A stretch of DNA of 64,000 nt, taken from Paralvinella palmiformis. Taxonomy: Eukaryota; Annelida; Polychaeta; Terebellida; Alvinellidae. The stretch lies in contig JAODUP010000324.1 in NCBI GenBank assembly GCA_025642065.1, positions 312,001-376,000 of the forward strand, read 5' to 3'. The notes beneath the pieces were generated by a model, which was given only the letters and a program-made list of their open reading frames with translations, was not told where the DNA came from and made no database searches. This document shows, piece by piece, positions 22,474 to 36,300 of the stretch. The first letter of the stretch is position 1. Every line of letters starts with the position of its first letter. Made by a program: the position numbers and the translations under genes.

Positions 22474-22516
22474 ATGAATGTTTTACATGAATTACGGCCA
22501 CTGATACGGGTTTCTG
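22474..22516 (+). CDS. PYURF: PREY candidate first exon (mitochondrial presequence)
   Basis: ATG at 22474 gives MNVLHELRPLIRVS, then donor GTAATG at 22517. It ends in phase 1, as exon 2 needs. Arg/Leu-rich and free of acidic residues after Glu6, it suits a mitochondrial targeting sequence. It lies 178 bp from the candidate POP4 start on the other strand. Confidence 0.6.
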
Positions 22517-23318
22517 GTAATGAAAAGACTGGTTTGTTATTTTGTATAATTCGAGATGGTAGGCGTATCTTTGTACCACATTTTTATATAACGAAGGGTT
22601 AAGGAGTCAAAAGGTAGCACCCTTGAGACCGAATGTAAATGATCGGTCCCCTCTAAAGCTTTGACTTTATCATAACGTCATCACCTTTATTCAATATCAT
22701 ACTGTCAGAGAGCTTAAATATAAACTAAAACTGGCTTTTGACACTGTTATAATCTGGAGAACTGGACTGTTCGCCCTTGATTTTATTCGCCTGTCAATTA
22801 GTTTCGCCCCGTTTTATTTCGCCCCCTCGGAACTATCGTCCTCGATTCACTTTACTCTTAATTTAATAGAAAATAGTTAAAATACAATCATTGTAACAAT
22901 CAATGTATTACCACATAACTTTCTTGTGCTATCCTGGTATTTTAATGTATTTATTTGTTAACTTATTATATGTATTTAAATTAGTTTACAAAAGAAATCA
23001 AATAAAACAGTTGGTCATTAGGATGATGTTGCAAGTTAATATGTTAACCATGAAAGCAACTGAGTTTGCTTAGATGAACCTTGATTGTTAGTTAAATAAA
23101 CACTAATCTGATCGTCATTAAAACACCACCTGGGTAGAGCACCCTCAACTGCATCAACCAACTCCTCCCCCACAGATAAATAATATAAGAGTGAGCATTC
23201 CCTGATAGCTGGGTTCCATATATTATATATATATAATTAATCATGCCAACATATATATTCTGCAAGTTAATACTTGCATGATTATTCAGCTGTTTATCAG
23301 TAAGATCGCCAACTTATA

Positions 23319-23373
<55 letters not shown>

Positions 23374-24171
23374 GAATAGTCCCTTTTATTAGGGGCCAAT
23401 ATTACAATAAAGATTGAATGGTCTTTTTATATCAAGGGTGAATATCAGAGATGGGGTCAATTCCATTTTGTCAATTCCAATTCCACTCAAATCCATTTGG
23501 TCAATTCCAATTCCACCTCAAATTTATCAATTCCAATTCAATTCCAAATTTATCAATTCCAATTCCATTTTTTTCCGACTCTTTCTTGCCTAATACTTTT
23601 TACTATGAGTAGGTATTCTGAGTACTTACTTGGAATACCTACTCCGAGAAGTTTATATTCCAAGTAGGATTGTCATGGAAGAAATATTTCTGAATAAAAC
23701 AATTAAATGGTAAATTAATTTGTGCATTAATTTTTTTTCTGCCTGTTCTAAAATGTGTACGGGGTAAATTCCTAAATAGCAATATTTCTATATAGATTAC
23801 AGCCATGCTATGTGGTGGTGTCATGTGTTGGTGCACTATATGTAGACCATTTTACTTGGTTAAATGCTCACGTGGGGTGCCACAGTCAGTGTGCATATCT
23901 GATATATATAGTCATATGGTGATTGTGTGTTTAGTGTTGCAGCCCCCACTTTATGGAATAGGTTGCCGGCAAATATTAGAAATACGTTGCCTCTTGAAAA
24001 TTTTAAATCTCTTCTAAAAACACACCTATTTAAGGTCACTTTCACAGATAAATAATTATTATCTTTTAAATCATTACAGGGTTTTTACAGACATATTATT
24101 TGGGGTATTATTATATTACATATTATTTGTACAGCACCTTTGAATGGCTCCTGCTAGTAAAGGCGCTTTAT

Positions 24172-24224
<53 letters not shown>

Positions 24225-27200
24225 AACCAAAGTTCTGGATCCATTTGGTTCCAGTATATTGGTATCACCACATGTAAGTGTTAACGTGGTAAAAATTGCA
24301 AAAGCCTAACCGTAAGGTGCTTTTAGTTAAAGAGATATTTGATTCTATCAAGCAGTGGATCATAATCTTGGGTGCATCCCCATGTAAACCTGTATTTTGT
24401 AATCATCAATCAACCCAGATCATTTTTGTTCCAGTATATTGGTAACACCACATGTAAGTGTTAACTTTGTAAAAATGGTAAATTAATTTGTGGATTAATT
24501 TTTTGTTGTAGGAAACTTCAATTGCAATTCAAAATTTATCAATTCCAATTCAAAATTTATCAATTCCAATTTAAAATTTATCAATTTCAATTCCAATTAA
24601 ATTTTTTTTTAAATAATTAATTCCAATTCCAGAATTGAATGGTGTCTGTTGAATAGTCTATAATCTGTGTGTAATGAAGAGCTGAAACCGCTTACCTCCT
24701 TGGATCCAACATTCCAACATTCCATAATATTCTTGTATGATTGTGCGGGGATGACCTCTGTAATCATGGGGAGAAGGTTTCAGGCCTTGATCCATATCTT
24801 GATAACTATTGTAACTGTGTGACAATCCTGGGTCATACATGATATAATTTCTGATGAAAAGGTTTACATAATCATACTTCATCCGACCATTTCCAGTTAT
24901 CATCGTGTATCCAGTGTGACACCAATGCTTTAGTTACATAGACAGTCAGTCTACCCCATGTCAATCCCATAACAAGAATAAGCCAATTGACATAATGAGT
25001 GTAATGTTCTGAGTTGGAAATATTATCAAAACAAATAAAGATTAGTTGCCTAGAAGTGTCTTTCTGTTGGGATGTAACAATAGGTTTCAGCAAAACTATA
25101 TATAGCAAGAGATGGATACACTACCCTCACTTTAAATATGTACTAATATATTGAGAAAGAGCAGAAGGAATTGCTAAACCTCATGTTATGGCAAAATATC
25201 TCATTAATAATTCATTAATACTGACATGGTACAGTAAATTTGGGGCAGCAAATAAGCCTGATGGAGTTTTGGGTGAAGTAGAATTGATTGAAAGATGGAA
25301 TAAATTTATGAGGCTATATTTAATTATGTTGATGACATTGCATAGAAAAAGTGATCTATGTGGAAAATGAAATTATAGAACAACCATTTATGCATTGAAC
25401 TGTGAATCCATAATCTTTTGCCATACCTTGTTATCTTGATGTAGCCATGTGCAGATTCACAATAGTATGACTTCCAGTATAATGAAGATAACAATTATTC
25501 TTTAAGTAAAAAATAGATATGCCTGTCTCATATCATCACCTAGAAAATAGTCCCAAAAATAGTTAAAAGTGCTTAGCATTGAAAGGTGTTCTATCATTTG
25601 AAAAAATATTTATTTACTAGTTCCACCTAATTCAAGATGAGTTTATGTAAACTTTGGATTTATTCACTTGGAGAGTTACCGGTACTTCAGTTAGAATTTA
25701 AAGAAAAAGAATACCCTTAGTTTATGCAATAGTCATTGGTGCAAGAAAGGTTTTGACTACCATATAGACCAGAATACCATAACAGGAATTGCCTTTTAAT
25801 TCCATATATATAGTATCAAGGTATACTCGGGTATAAGTCACACTTTTTATACTCCGAAATTGACACCAAAATTGAGTTCGACTTATACACAGGTCAGACT
25901 AAAAGGGAAGGCATATTAAAATATTTGGCATAATTTGGGGAAAAATACAATAATATTATTTTTCAACCGTAATAATGAATATATGAACAATAAAAAAATT
26001 ATTAGGTGTGTTTTCTCTGTTGTCTTTCGAAGTCAAACTTAATCATGATAACCACCATGATAATTTAATCCGATGCTCTAATTGGTGACGTGATCACAAA
26101 GACTTGTCGCTACTATCGAAATATGTGAGCATGTGTAATTGAACACAGAGGTAAATGAGGTCACGCAAAGAACAACCATAGAAGCCACATCAAAGGAAAA
26201 CGATTACAGCAAACACTGTGTTAATTACTTCCAAAGCTGGCACATGGGAACTATTAATAAACTACTTCAAACAGCATTACAGAAATGAATGCACAGCAGC
26301 AGACAACCTGAAGTGGCTGTTGTTACCTAGCTGTCATCACACAGTTGGTGAAGACAGCCTGAGATTCTATCGACCTGCCATCATTAACAAATTGTTCAAT
26401 AAGTGGTCTATCAGCAGTGATTTAGATGGCACGGAAGATGATAAATTATCGCCTGAACAGCATGACAAATCTGACACTAACTCCAAGGAAGAAGGCGACG
26501 AGATGTATTATGACATGATGACACATAACAGATACAACAGATCTTCAGCGAAGAGTGATGATGATGATGAATTTTTGTGTTTTGACTAAATGGTGCTGAT
26601 AATTTGCTTATTTTAGTGCGTCTTATATGTGGGTTAGACTCCAGGGTGGGCTTATTTGTCCTAGAAGTAGGTATGTCATATATGCAGGTGTTTATACAGT
26701 ACCTAAAACATTTGATTTGATATGATAATGTAATAATAAACAAGATATGCCAGTGTTTTGGGGATTAAAGTTTAGGTTACTGAGGGATTAATTAAACATT
26801 AATCATGAGGCTGGGCAATATTATGTTCAGCAACTTTCATGCAACAAATCGGGTCAAACACAGAGGACTATAAAATTTAGTACGGTGCAACACAAAATGA
26901 AGATGTTGGGTATGGCTTATGACAATTGACTGAGAAAACTATTGAATATTCCTAAACAGAACCATACTTCTGAACAGTTTGTTTGCTTGAATATGCCTTA
27001 TTATGGTGAATTTATTTACAAATTTATTATAATGGTGGACTATTCAATTGTAAATGCTGTTGCAGCTTATTCAGTTACAATAAACTCTGTGTTATGGAGA
27101 TGGTGGTGTGCAATTTTATATAGTTACTCGTAATGGTTGTGTGATAAATTGGTGATTATGGTTATGGAGAATTTTATTTTAAGAATAATTCTGTATATAA

Positions 27201-29115
27201 TCTTATTCGTTAAACACCATTATTGTATTGTTGTATGTTTCATAAATAATGCTGATTTTGTGTCTAATTTATATAAATTTAATTATTTTATCCAGACGTC
27301 GCAGGAAATTATCATTTTTTAAATATTTTGATCCAGTTTCCTAGTTTCAGGATGATCACCGTTTCTAGTCATTCTAATAGCACTGACTTTTATTGGAATG
27401 TTTGGTCACTCTAGTATTTATATCTTGCAAGTTATACATAACATATGCGTTTTGTATTTTTGTCGATATAAATATCATAATAAGTTTGAGCTGGCAACTA
27501 TGTGGCTAATTCATTATAGAGCAAGGTATGTGTGCAGGCTTTATGTTGGAATTATAGAGTAGCTCAATGTTTTAGGTATTATGCTAATTATAATTAAAAT
27601 GGTGTCATCTGTACACATTTATCTTTGCTATGGAAAATCAGCTAGTATACACTTGTATTGTATGATCTTTTATAATATTATCCCAATACGTGGCTGGTGG
27701 TTATTTATTTATTGATTGATTTAAGTTTAAATTTAATTCAACTTTCATATTTTTGTTTGAGTCAGGCATCTTATTTATTTACAGTTTGTTATGGACAAGT
27801 ACAGTACACCATAGAATAAACTCTGACTCTCTAGGTAGTATATACTGATTCTGGTGGTAGTGGGAGACTTCAACACATTGATATTTTGTCCTGGTTTTGG
27901 AGACTTTATTAATTAGGATAATTGGTCCTGGACACTGTCAGTTTCTTATGCTGAGTTTATATCTAAACGTAGACCAATGACAGTATAATAGTAACAGGTC
28001 TTAATTAGGGTGGAAGAAAATTAGGCGGCCTTTTATGATTTAAGGCAAATTGTGTGCGTGTGTGTGCCTGCGTGTGTGCGTTTACGTATCTGTGTGTGCA
28101 CAAATATGCACATCAGAGACTAGTCATACCCAGTACTTGTTTAGTTAAATACTACACATAGACTTGGACTTGTACTTAGCTTTTTAGGAGGTTAGACTTA
28201 GACCTGTACTTGAAAGTACTCTGATTTGTCAAGTACGTTACCAGGCTATTTGTGTGTTTTCATGTTTGTTGCTCGATATTTGGACTCTGATGGTGGTGTC
28301 TATAGATATTTGTTAAGACCCAACCCCCCAGACAAGTGGCAACGTCACTGTATTTTGTGATTCACAGCAGCAGTAGGCCAGTATATTTTAGCTGCAGTGC
28401 TTTGAAAGGGTTAGTTTGAAAGTTCCTGCATCCGAATACCATATTATATCTGTCTGTACAATCTACGGCAGCTAATGCTAGCTAGATCGTTAGATGAATG
28501 AAACTGTTGAGTAAAATGATCTGGGAGTGGGTTATCATTTAACCACGTAAACTGATACCTGTACTCATAAATGAGACACTTTGGGAAGATGGTATATGTT
28601 CTGGATTCATAAATCATGCACAGATGTGTTGCGGATCAACGTGTCTGATAGATAGTGAAATAAAACTAGGTACAAGGAATACTGTGTAGGATTGAACAGA
28701 AATAGAATAATGTGATGGTTGAGGTGTATTTGGACTGTCTCGGCTATTTGGTGAGTCCTACATCGATCGCATCACTACTGGACATGATTGCAAATATCAC
28801 TGCACGAGAAATAAAAGAATGTTTGAACTGTGCATGTTTTTTCTAGCTGCTGCTGCTGCTGTCAAAATGACTCTGTTGTTATATCAGCAGAGATGCTTTT
28901 TTAGATAGTTTCTAGAACAAGAAACTTATGAATAGAGTTGCCTTTAATTATGCAACCTTCATAAGAAAAGCTGTGTTTTTCTTGACTCTGAAAGTGCCAC
29001 ATACTGAAAGATGAAAATAATCTGCAATAGCGGATCTTAACAGCTGAGAGATGTGTTTCATATTTAATAAATAAAGTTTGACCAAGAAGCACATACGTAA
29101 AGTAAAATATTTTTG

Positions 29116-29160
<45 letters not shown>

Positions 29161-30346
29161 TCATGGGTCATTTCAATTCCGGAATTGGAATCGATTTTTT
29201 TTTAAATGAATTGGAATTGAGAAAATTGGAATTGAGAAATTTTGAATTGGAATTGAAGTTTCTTACAAAAAAATTTAATCCAGAAATTAATTTACCATTT
29301 TTACAATGTTAACTCTTACATGTGGTGTTACCAATATACTGGAACCATAATGATCCAGAACTTTGATTCCTTATATATATATATATCAGATAGGCACACT
29401 GACTGTGGCACCCCAAGTGAGCATTTAACCAATTAAAGTGGTCTGGAAACCATGAGTCTACCCCCCACTGTAACACCACCACATAGCATACCTGTAATCT
29501 ATATAGAGATATTGCTAATTAGGAATTAATTAATTTTATCATCTCACCAGGAATGCCAATCTGGAGCCAAACCTTGCTTGCCCCTCCTCTCCTCAAATGG
29601 TGACTACTATAGCCTGTCCTCAGACCTAACTGTTTAATAACCATTTGAGATATTTTGTAAACTTAGCACATGCCATTTATTTAGTACCCAGCAGAGTTGT
29701 GAAAGTAAATACAGTATCTGACCCCTTCAAGGCTCCTACTGGAAAGTAGAATATAAACACATCTTTGATGATTAGAAAATATACTCTTACATGGGGATGC
29801 ACCAAAATCTATGATCCACCACTTGATATAATCAAATACCTCTTTTTACTGCGTTTACACTTACATGTGGTGTTACCAATATACTGGAACCAAATTGATC
29901 CTGAACTTTGGTTCCTTATATCAGATATGCACACTGACTGTGGCATCGCATATGAGCATTTAACCAATTAAAATGGTCTGGATACCTTGGGCTCCACCCA
30001 CAACACGGTGACACCACCACATAGCATGCCCGTAATCTATATAGAGATATTGCTATCTAGAAATTTACTCCTGTTCAATATTTAGAATGGGCAAAATAAA
30101 ATTAAATCTACAAATTAATTTACCATTTAATCTTTTAATTCAGAAATATTTCTTACATGATAACCCTACTTGGAATATAAACTACTCAGAGTACCTACTC
30201 ATGGTAAAACGATTAGGCAAAAAGGGTCGGGAAAAAACCCGGAATTGGAATTGAAAAATTTGGAATTGGAATTGATAAATTTGAGTTGGAATTGACCAAA
30301 TGGAATTGAGTGGAATTGGAATTGACAAAATTTAATTGACCCCATG

Positions 30347-30391
<45 letters not shown>

Positions 30392-32903
30392 TTTTACCAG
30401 AAGACTAAAGGCTAGATAATGTGTACTAGTATTATGGAGAGATGCTTATAAGGGCAGATCGTGTCAGATAGTCATTTTATCCAAATGCCATCAGTAATAT
30501 TTTTAAATCATAATATCTGGTCAGACACATGTTTACATTATTGTTGTGATAATAAAAACTAATGTTACTAAACACTGGGATGTCAGGCATTGCTCTTACT
30601 ATCGCTGATTCTTTACCATGAAGATTAATAACGATAATTTGACAAAAGCTTTCAAATAGCTATTGGAACACATCGGGTCATTCATACCTGAAAGTTTTTT
30701 TTCACCATAAACATCGCCACCAGGAGTCAATCTTGGAGAATCGTGGTTATATTGTATTATGAATAATAATGGTTAATGTGATTTTATTGTACCAGTTTTG
30801 TGTGTGCTACATACAAATTGAATACAGCCAGGACAACACCAAATTAAATAGAACCTGAAGAGACAAAACACTAAAATAGCTTTTTTGTCTGATCAGGTTT
30901 TGTCCTTGTATTGATTGAGCAATTAACCAAACAAATATATCTGCTGTCTTTCCATTATGAATAAATTATTAAATTGTATGCTGGGATACCCGTTTCTCAC
31001 TGCTGATAGTGCATGGAGCAAGATACCTTCATATCTTGGGATTGAAAACTGGTGTTAACTGTATCTCTGATATGTTTTTTCATCCAATAAAAGACCTTGG
31101 TGCAGTCATCTCATTTACCTATAGAATAGAGTAGCTCTTCAACCATTATCTGTGCCAAATAAAACTAGAACTGAAGCTAAATACTCACGTTGGGGTCTTG
31201 TTCGTGTTTTTTTATTATTATAGATGATTGGTTTACAACAAAGTTAAATATATGGATAGAATTTGTGGGCAGAAATATAAGTAAATTATGACAGGTGTTC
31301 AAAAATGGTGCATTTCTTCACAGAATATGAGGACTGTGAATTGAGTAGTTTTGGAAACAAAAGGCAGCAAATGCATTAATGGTTTACAGTGTTTATATTT
31401 TTCTGTTTCAGGTATCATATGGCACGACTCTAAGAGAGCAGTCCGATGTGGTTTTCACACTAGTACATGTCAGAAGGACCTGAACAACAATGACAAAAAA
31501 CAGACCAGCAAAAAGGTGGAGCCATTTGATGAGAGTGTGCTCAAGTACATTGTTTGCCCACTTTCTAAGTCACCGCTTAGGTTTGTACAATGATTTTATC
31601 ATTATCTCTCTAATCTTCAATACTTTCGGTGTAATTTGAGCTAATTGAAATATATATATATATGTTGTAAGGAATTATGAATGCCTGATTTATATTTTAT
31701 AATGTTGACTGGACAGAAGTCAGAGTCGTAGTGGGAGAATAACTCTTTCGTTTTTTAATGAGACTCCGTGCATTTTTCCACACTTGTTATCAACACTTGG
31801 GCTAGTTTTGTCCATAGATCGATTCAATTGAGCAAACAATGTAGTTCATTATGTGGTTGTCACCAGTATATTGTCTTATGAAGAATGATAATGCCAAATT
31901 GTATCATTATGTAAATATTATTGTGAACTGGTCACATTAAATTTTCTTCATCACGCTATTGGTATTAGGGATGTTATCAAGTACATTTCATCCTAAATAT
32001 TGCATATCTTGGTTTCTTGTCACAAATATTATCCGAGGGAATTTTGACAAAGCGAGAATGTTTAAGATGACCCAGTTCAGTAGCTTTCTGTTACAAATAT
32101 TTTAGTTTTATTTAACCAAAGTAATGGTTCAGTGTATAACTAAATTAGCTTAATTGTAATGATTATTATTATTTAGCTGAGATCACTTCTTGCACATGGT
32201 TTATAAGAAATGAAAGGTAAACTCATCATTCTAAGTTAGTTTTTCATCAGATATTGATGGCAATTATCGTATTATCAGACATGAGGTCAATTCAATTCTG
32301 TGAATTGATGGTCAATTCCAATTCCGGAATTGTAATTGATTATTTAAAAAAAATGGAATTGGAAGTGATAAATTTTGAATTGAAATTGAAGTTTCCTACA
32401 AAAACATTTAATGCACAAATTAATTTACCATTTAATTTTTTAATTCAGAAATATTTCTTCCATGACAACCCTACCTGGAATATAAACTACTCAGAATAGG
32501 TATTCCAAGTAGGTACTTGGAGTAGGTATTCATTGTAAAAAGTAGTACCGGTAGAGTTGATAAAAATATGGAATTGAAATTGATAAATTTGGAATTGGAA
32601 TTGATTCCTTTGATGTGGAATTGGAATTGGCAAAATGGAATTGACCCCATGTCCGATTATTATATATAACTCCATGAAGACAATGTTTACTTTTCAGTAA
32701 TGAGAATTTCCTGAGGATCAGTAATTTACACCAATTTTATAATTTCCCTTTTTTTAAGTTCGCTTGTTCTCACCCCTGACCTGTATAGTTATATTTAGAT
32801 TTATGGAGGTAGGTTTCAAAGCATGTTTAGATCTGTTGATGCTCTGAGCCTGTTGCCTCTCTGTATGTATCCTAAAGCACAAACACACACACACACGCAT
32901 GAG

Positions 32904-32936
<33 letters not shown>

Positions 32937-33334
32937 GGAACATTTTGTTTTTAAAACAAATTACCAGCAACAATTGCTAATCAACTAGAAAATTTGCATA
33001 GTTTGTGTAGCAATTTGTAAGGCAAGCTAGAATAAGTCATATGTTTTTGCAAATACATTATTGTGTTATATAATACACAAACTAATCTAACTTAAAGAAT
33101 TACAGCAAAACATTGTATGCAACTTCAGTTTTATTTGACATGACCTCCATGTTGTCATTAGGACTACGAAATGTCACTTGAGTAAACACGTGTTGCTGTA
33201 CAGTAGTGAACGTCATTCCCTAGTTTTTTTTGTGATTCGCTACACCATACTGAACAAACTGTTCATTGACACACATATGCAGATACATTTACATACACAC
33301 ACAGACACATGCACGCACGCATGCACCGCGCGCG

Positions 33335-33372
<38 letters not shown>

Positions 33373-36300
33373 TAGAGAGAAACCTACCTACCTACCTAAC
33401 ATGTTTATCAACATGTTAACTATGTCACAGTTATCATGATTTATTTACAGTGTTCAATAAAGTACCAAGCATCACCTTTGTGGTAAATTAGTCACCTGTA
33501 TTGACATATCATTGAGACAGAGGATAAGAATTGTTCAGTAGTCCACAAAACTGATCTGATCTATTTTGATACGTGATTACTGTACAGGTTGGTTGATAGT
33601 TACTTTGTTGTCTGTGGGCCTCACTTAGTTACTGTTGAAAAGGCATCTCCATGGCCTGACTCGTAGCACAGTCAGCCACAATCTTCTTGCACATGGGTTA
33701 TGCCTGCAGGGTGTTTCATCTTTCACTTTGTCCCGTTACCTTCGAAGGCGGCTTAGTCCATTTAGCCAACCGTGTGCACAGTAAGGGCGACAAAACAGCA
33801 ATATTTGACCTACTGGTGAAAGGCAGATAGACGGTGCTGAATCTGTTGTTTTGGCGTCTTCAGCTTCATGCACCATATCCATTTATTATATCTTGGGGTC
33901 GGTTCTTATTTTAGTGATGAAGTGCATGGCTAATTTCCAGTACACTGGTCCTGATCTCGGTACGAATCGGAACCATTTTAATGAAATGAATGTAGGGCAA
34001 AAACCTCTCAAACAAAAACCACCGAGGACAAATTCATCCTCAGGACATCTCTTATAGTTCTATTCATTTGTCATGATGCATAACGAGGTTGCATGTTAAT
34101 GTTTTTAAGAGCCATTACATTTGTTCCTTATATTATGCTCATAATTTGTTAGTATACATGTGAATATGTATGATGAAATAAACTGCATAATGTGTTATTA
34201 TGTTGTTAGTATGTACATGAAAATGTATTGGAAAATATAACTGACCTGCAAGTAACGTATAATAAACAGAAATTGGTTCTAATAATTGTGGACATCCGCT
34301 CAAGGTATCATTAACTTCAGAACAAAGAATTTCACCTTTGTGAAACGAGAAGCCAAATTATAAAATGTAATCATACTTAAAATTTAAAATTAACCAACTT
34401 TTTAATTGGAAAGAAGCCCAAAACAAATTGCAATTTGTGATTGCAATATGTTATTATATTTTAGCTATAAATATGGTAGTCTCATTAGTCACATCATTCA
34501 CATCATCACTGTTTTACAAAGATATATGATGCATACAATATTAGTATATAATATTCAACGCCATTAAGATCATCAAGAACAATTAGGGTGGCTTAAATCT
34601 TCTTTCTGGTAGTTTTATGCACACAAAAAAGAAAGTGAGCAAGACAACTGCAATAAAAGTTGCGAGGGATCATTCGCAGATGAATCTCAGGTAAATGCAA
34701 TTTCCATTGATTAAATATGCAAGTTTATTTGGCATGTGTATTACATAAAAATCATGCTAATATAATAATGATATATAATAATAATAGCCTGAATGGCAGG
34801 TTTTATTTATGTGGCTGACTACAAAATGAAGCTAATCTGTGGGATGCTCGATGGGCTAGCATTCTTGCCTGTGTCCGATGTTCCAGAAGACATCCAGTAT
34901 CTGAAGAAAAAAAACATACACCTGAAAACCTTGAACCTCTTGGTTTTTACCTCAACTCAACGTATGTCTCTGGAGCATATTGCCGAATACAGATGGTGCG
35001 ATAACCCCTCTTGAAGATGCATCGCGTAGCGTCACTGATTCTTCCAGAACTTTCATGATGTCACACTCAGTGGAGGATCCCAAACCAACATATGTGTGCT
35101 GGTTGAAAAATGGGTATCGATCACTCGTGGGTTGTTCCCAATCCCGGAATCGGGAGAACGATTTACGACCTTCGAAAGGGTCACATTAAAGATCCGATCG
35201 CCAGTCTTCTGGATTCCCGTGGACTAGGGTCAGAATTTTTTTCCATTTCAGTTGCCCCAGGCAAGTAGATTGGAAATGCACTTGCCTATCAAATGTTATC
35301 ACTTGCCCAACAAATTTTCATTTATTTTTAAATCTGCTATATTTCACCTGCCTACATATAAACAGGTATTTGCAATAAAAATCGACAAATAGAGAAGTGT
35401 TTGATAAGAAATGCTTATTCAATGACGCCCATTGCTGCTTTGCTGAGTTACCCGTAACCATTTTCACTCCCACCATATAAATAAAATGTCAAATTACCAA
35501 GAACGCGTAGCCAGTAAACTGCAATGAATACAGCTTTTAATCGGCGACACCATTCAAATAGGCTGTGTGTTGTCTTAATTCCAAATACGCGGTATGCGTT
35601 ATGCGAGTCAGACAAAAATGGATAACATGTAAACATACGAGCGTGATTCTATATGTGCGACTGCGTATGCTGCAAAACGGACGGCTGAATACAGAATTTT
35701 ACGATCCGGTCGTAAAAATCTGGATTCAACCATCCTATTCAAGTGTCCAGTCAGACTTTCCCAAGAAAAAATAGGTAAGAAGGTGAGAGGGATGTCCAAA
35801 GACGTGGTTGCCGCAATGTCGCATAGACATTCGCATGCCGCTTATATGGAATCTCGGCTTTAGGCACATAGCTGGCACTCACAGGCAGCTTTGCATCACG
35901 GATTATAAGTATAGGTACGCAGCAGGAAAAATTATTTTTAATTGGCTTGCTCATCAGGCATGCACACACATATTTGGCGAATTTTCGTCTCAAAAAGGCA
36001 CTTGCCCAAAATGGGCAAGTGATCGGCGATCACCACTAGCCTGGCATGAAAGTATACTTGCCCTGGGCATCCAGGCAACCGATTTTTCAGACCCTGCCGT
36101 GGACAGCCACTTTGGATCCGGGTAGATCGCTCAATTGCACAACTCAACAGGAGCTTTATAACCTCTGCGCAGGCTTCCGTGATAGTAAAAAATCCAACGA
36201 AAAAAATATGGCAACAATGTTATGTCATGACCAATGACTGTAACTAATGGGTGTTTTTTTTCCGGCGGGTGGTTTTATCCGGGAGGGAATGATTTATGTG

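Noticed and set aside
26477..26743. Minus-strand ORF opposite the pogo remnant
   Set aside because: Shadow of the acidic tail codons of the transposase remnant; no independent support.
28711..28756. Short ORF with a strong GTGAGT donor as PREY first exon
   Set aside because: It ends in phase 0, exon 2 needs phase 1, and the peptide is not presequence-like.
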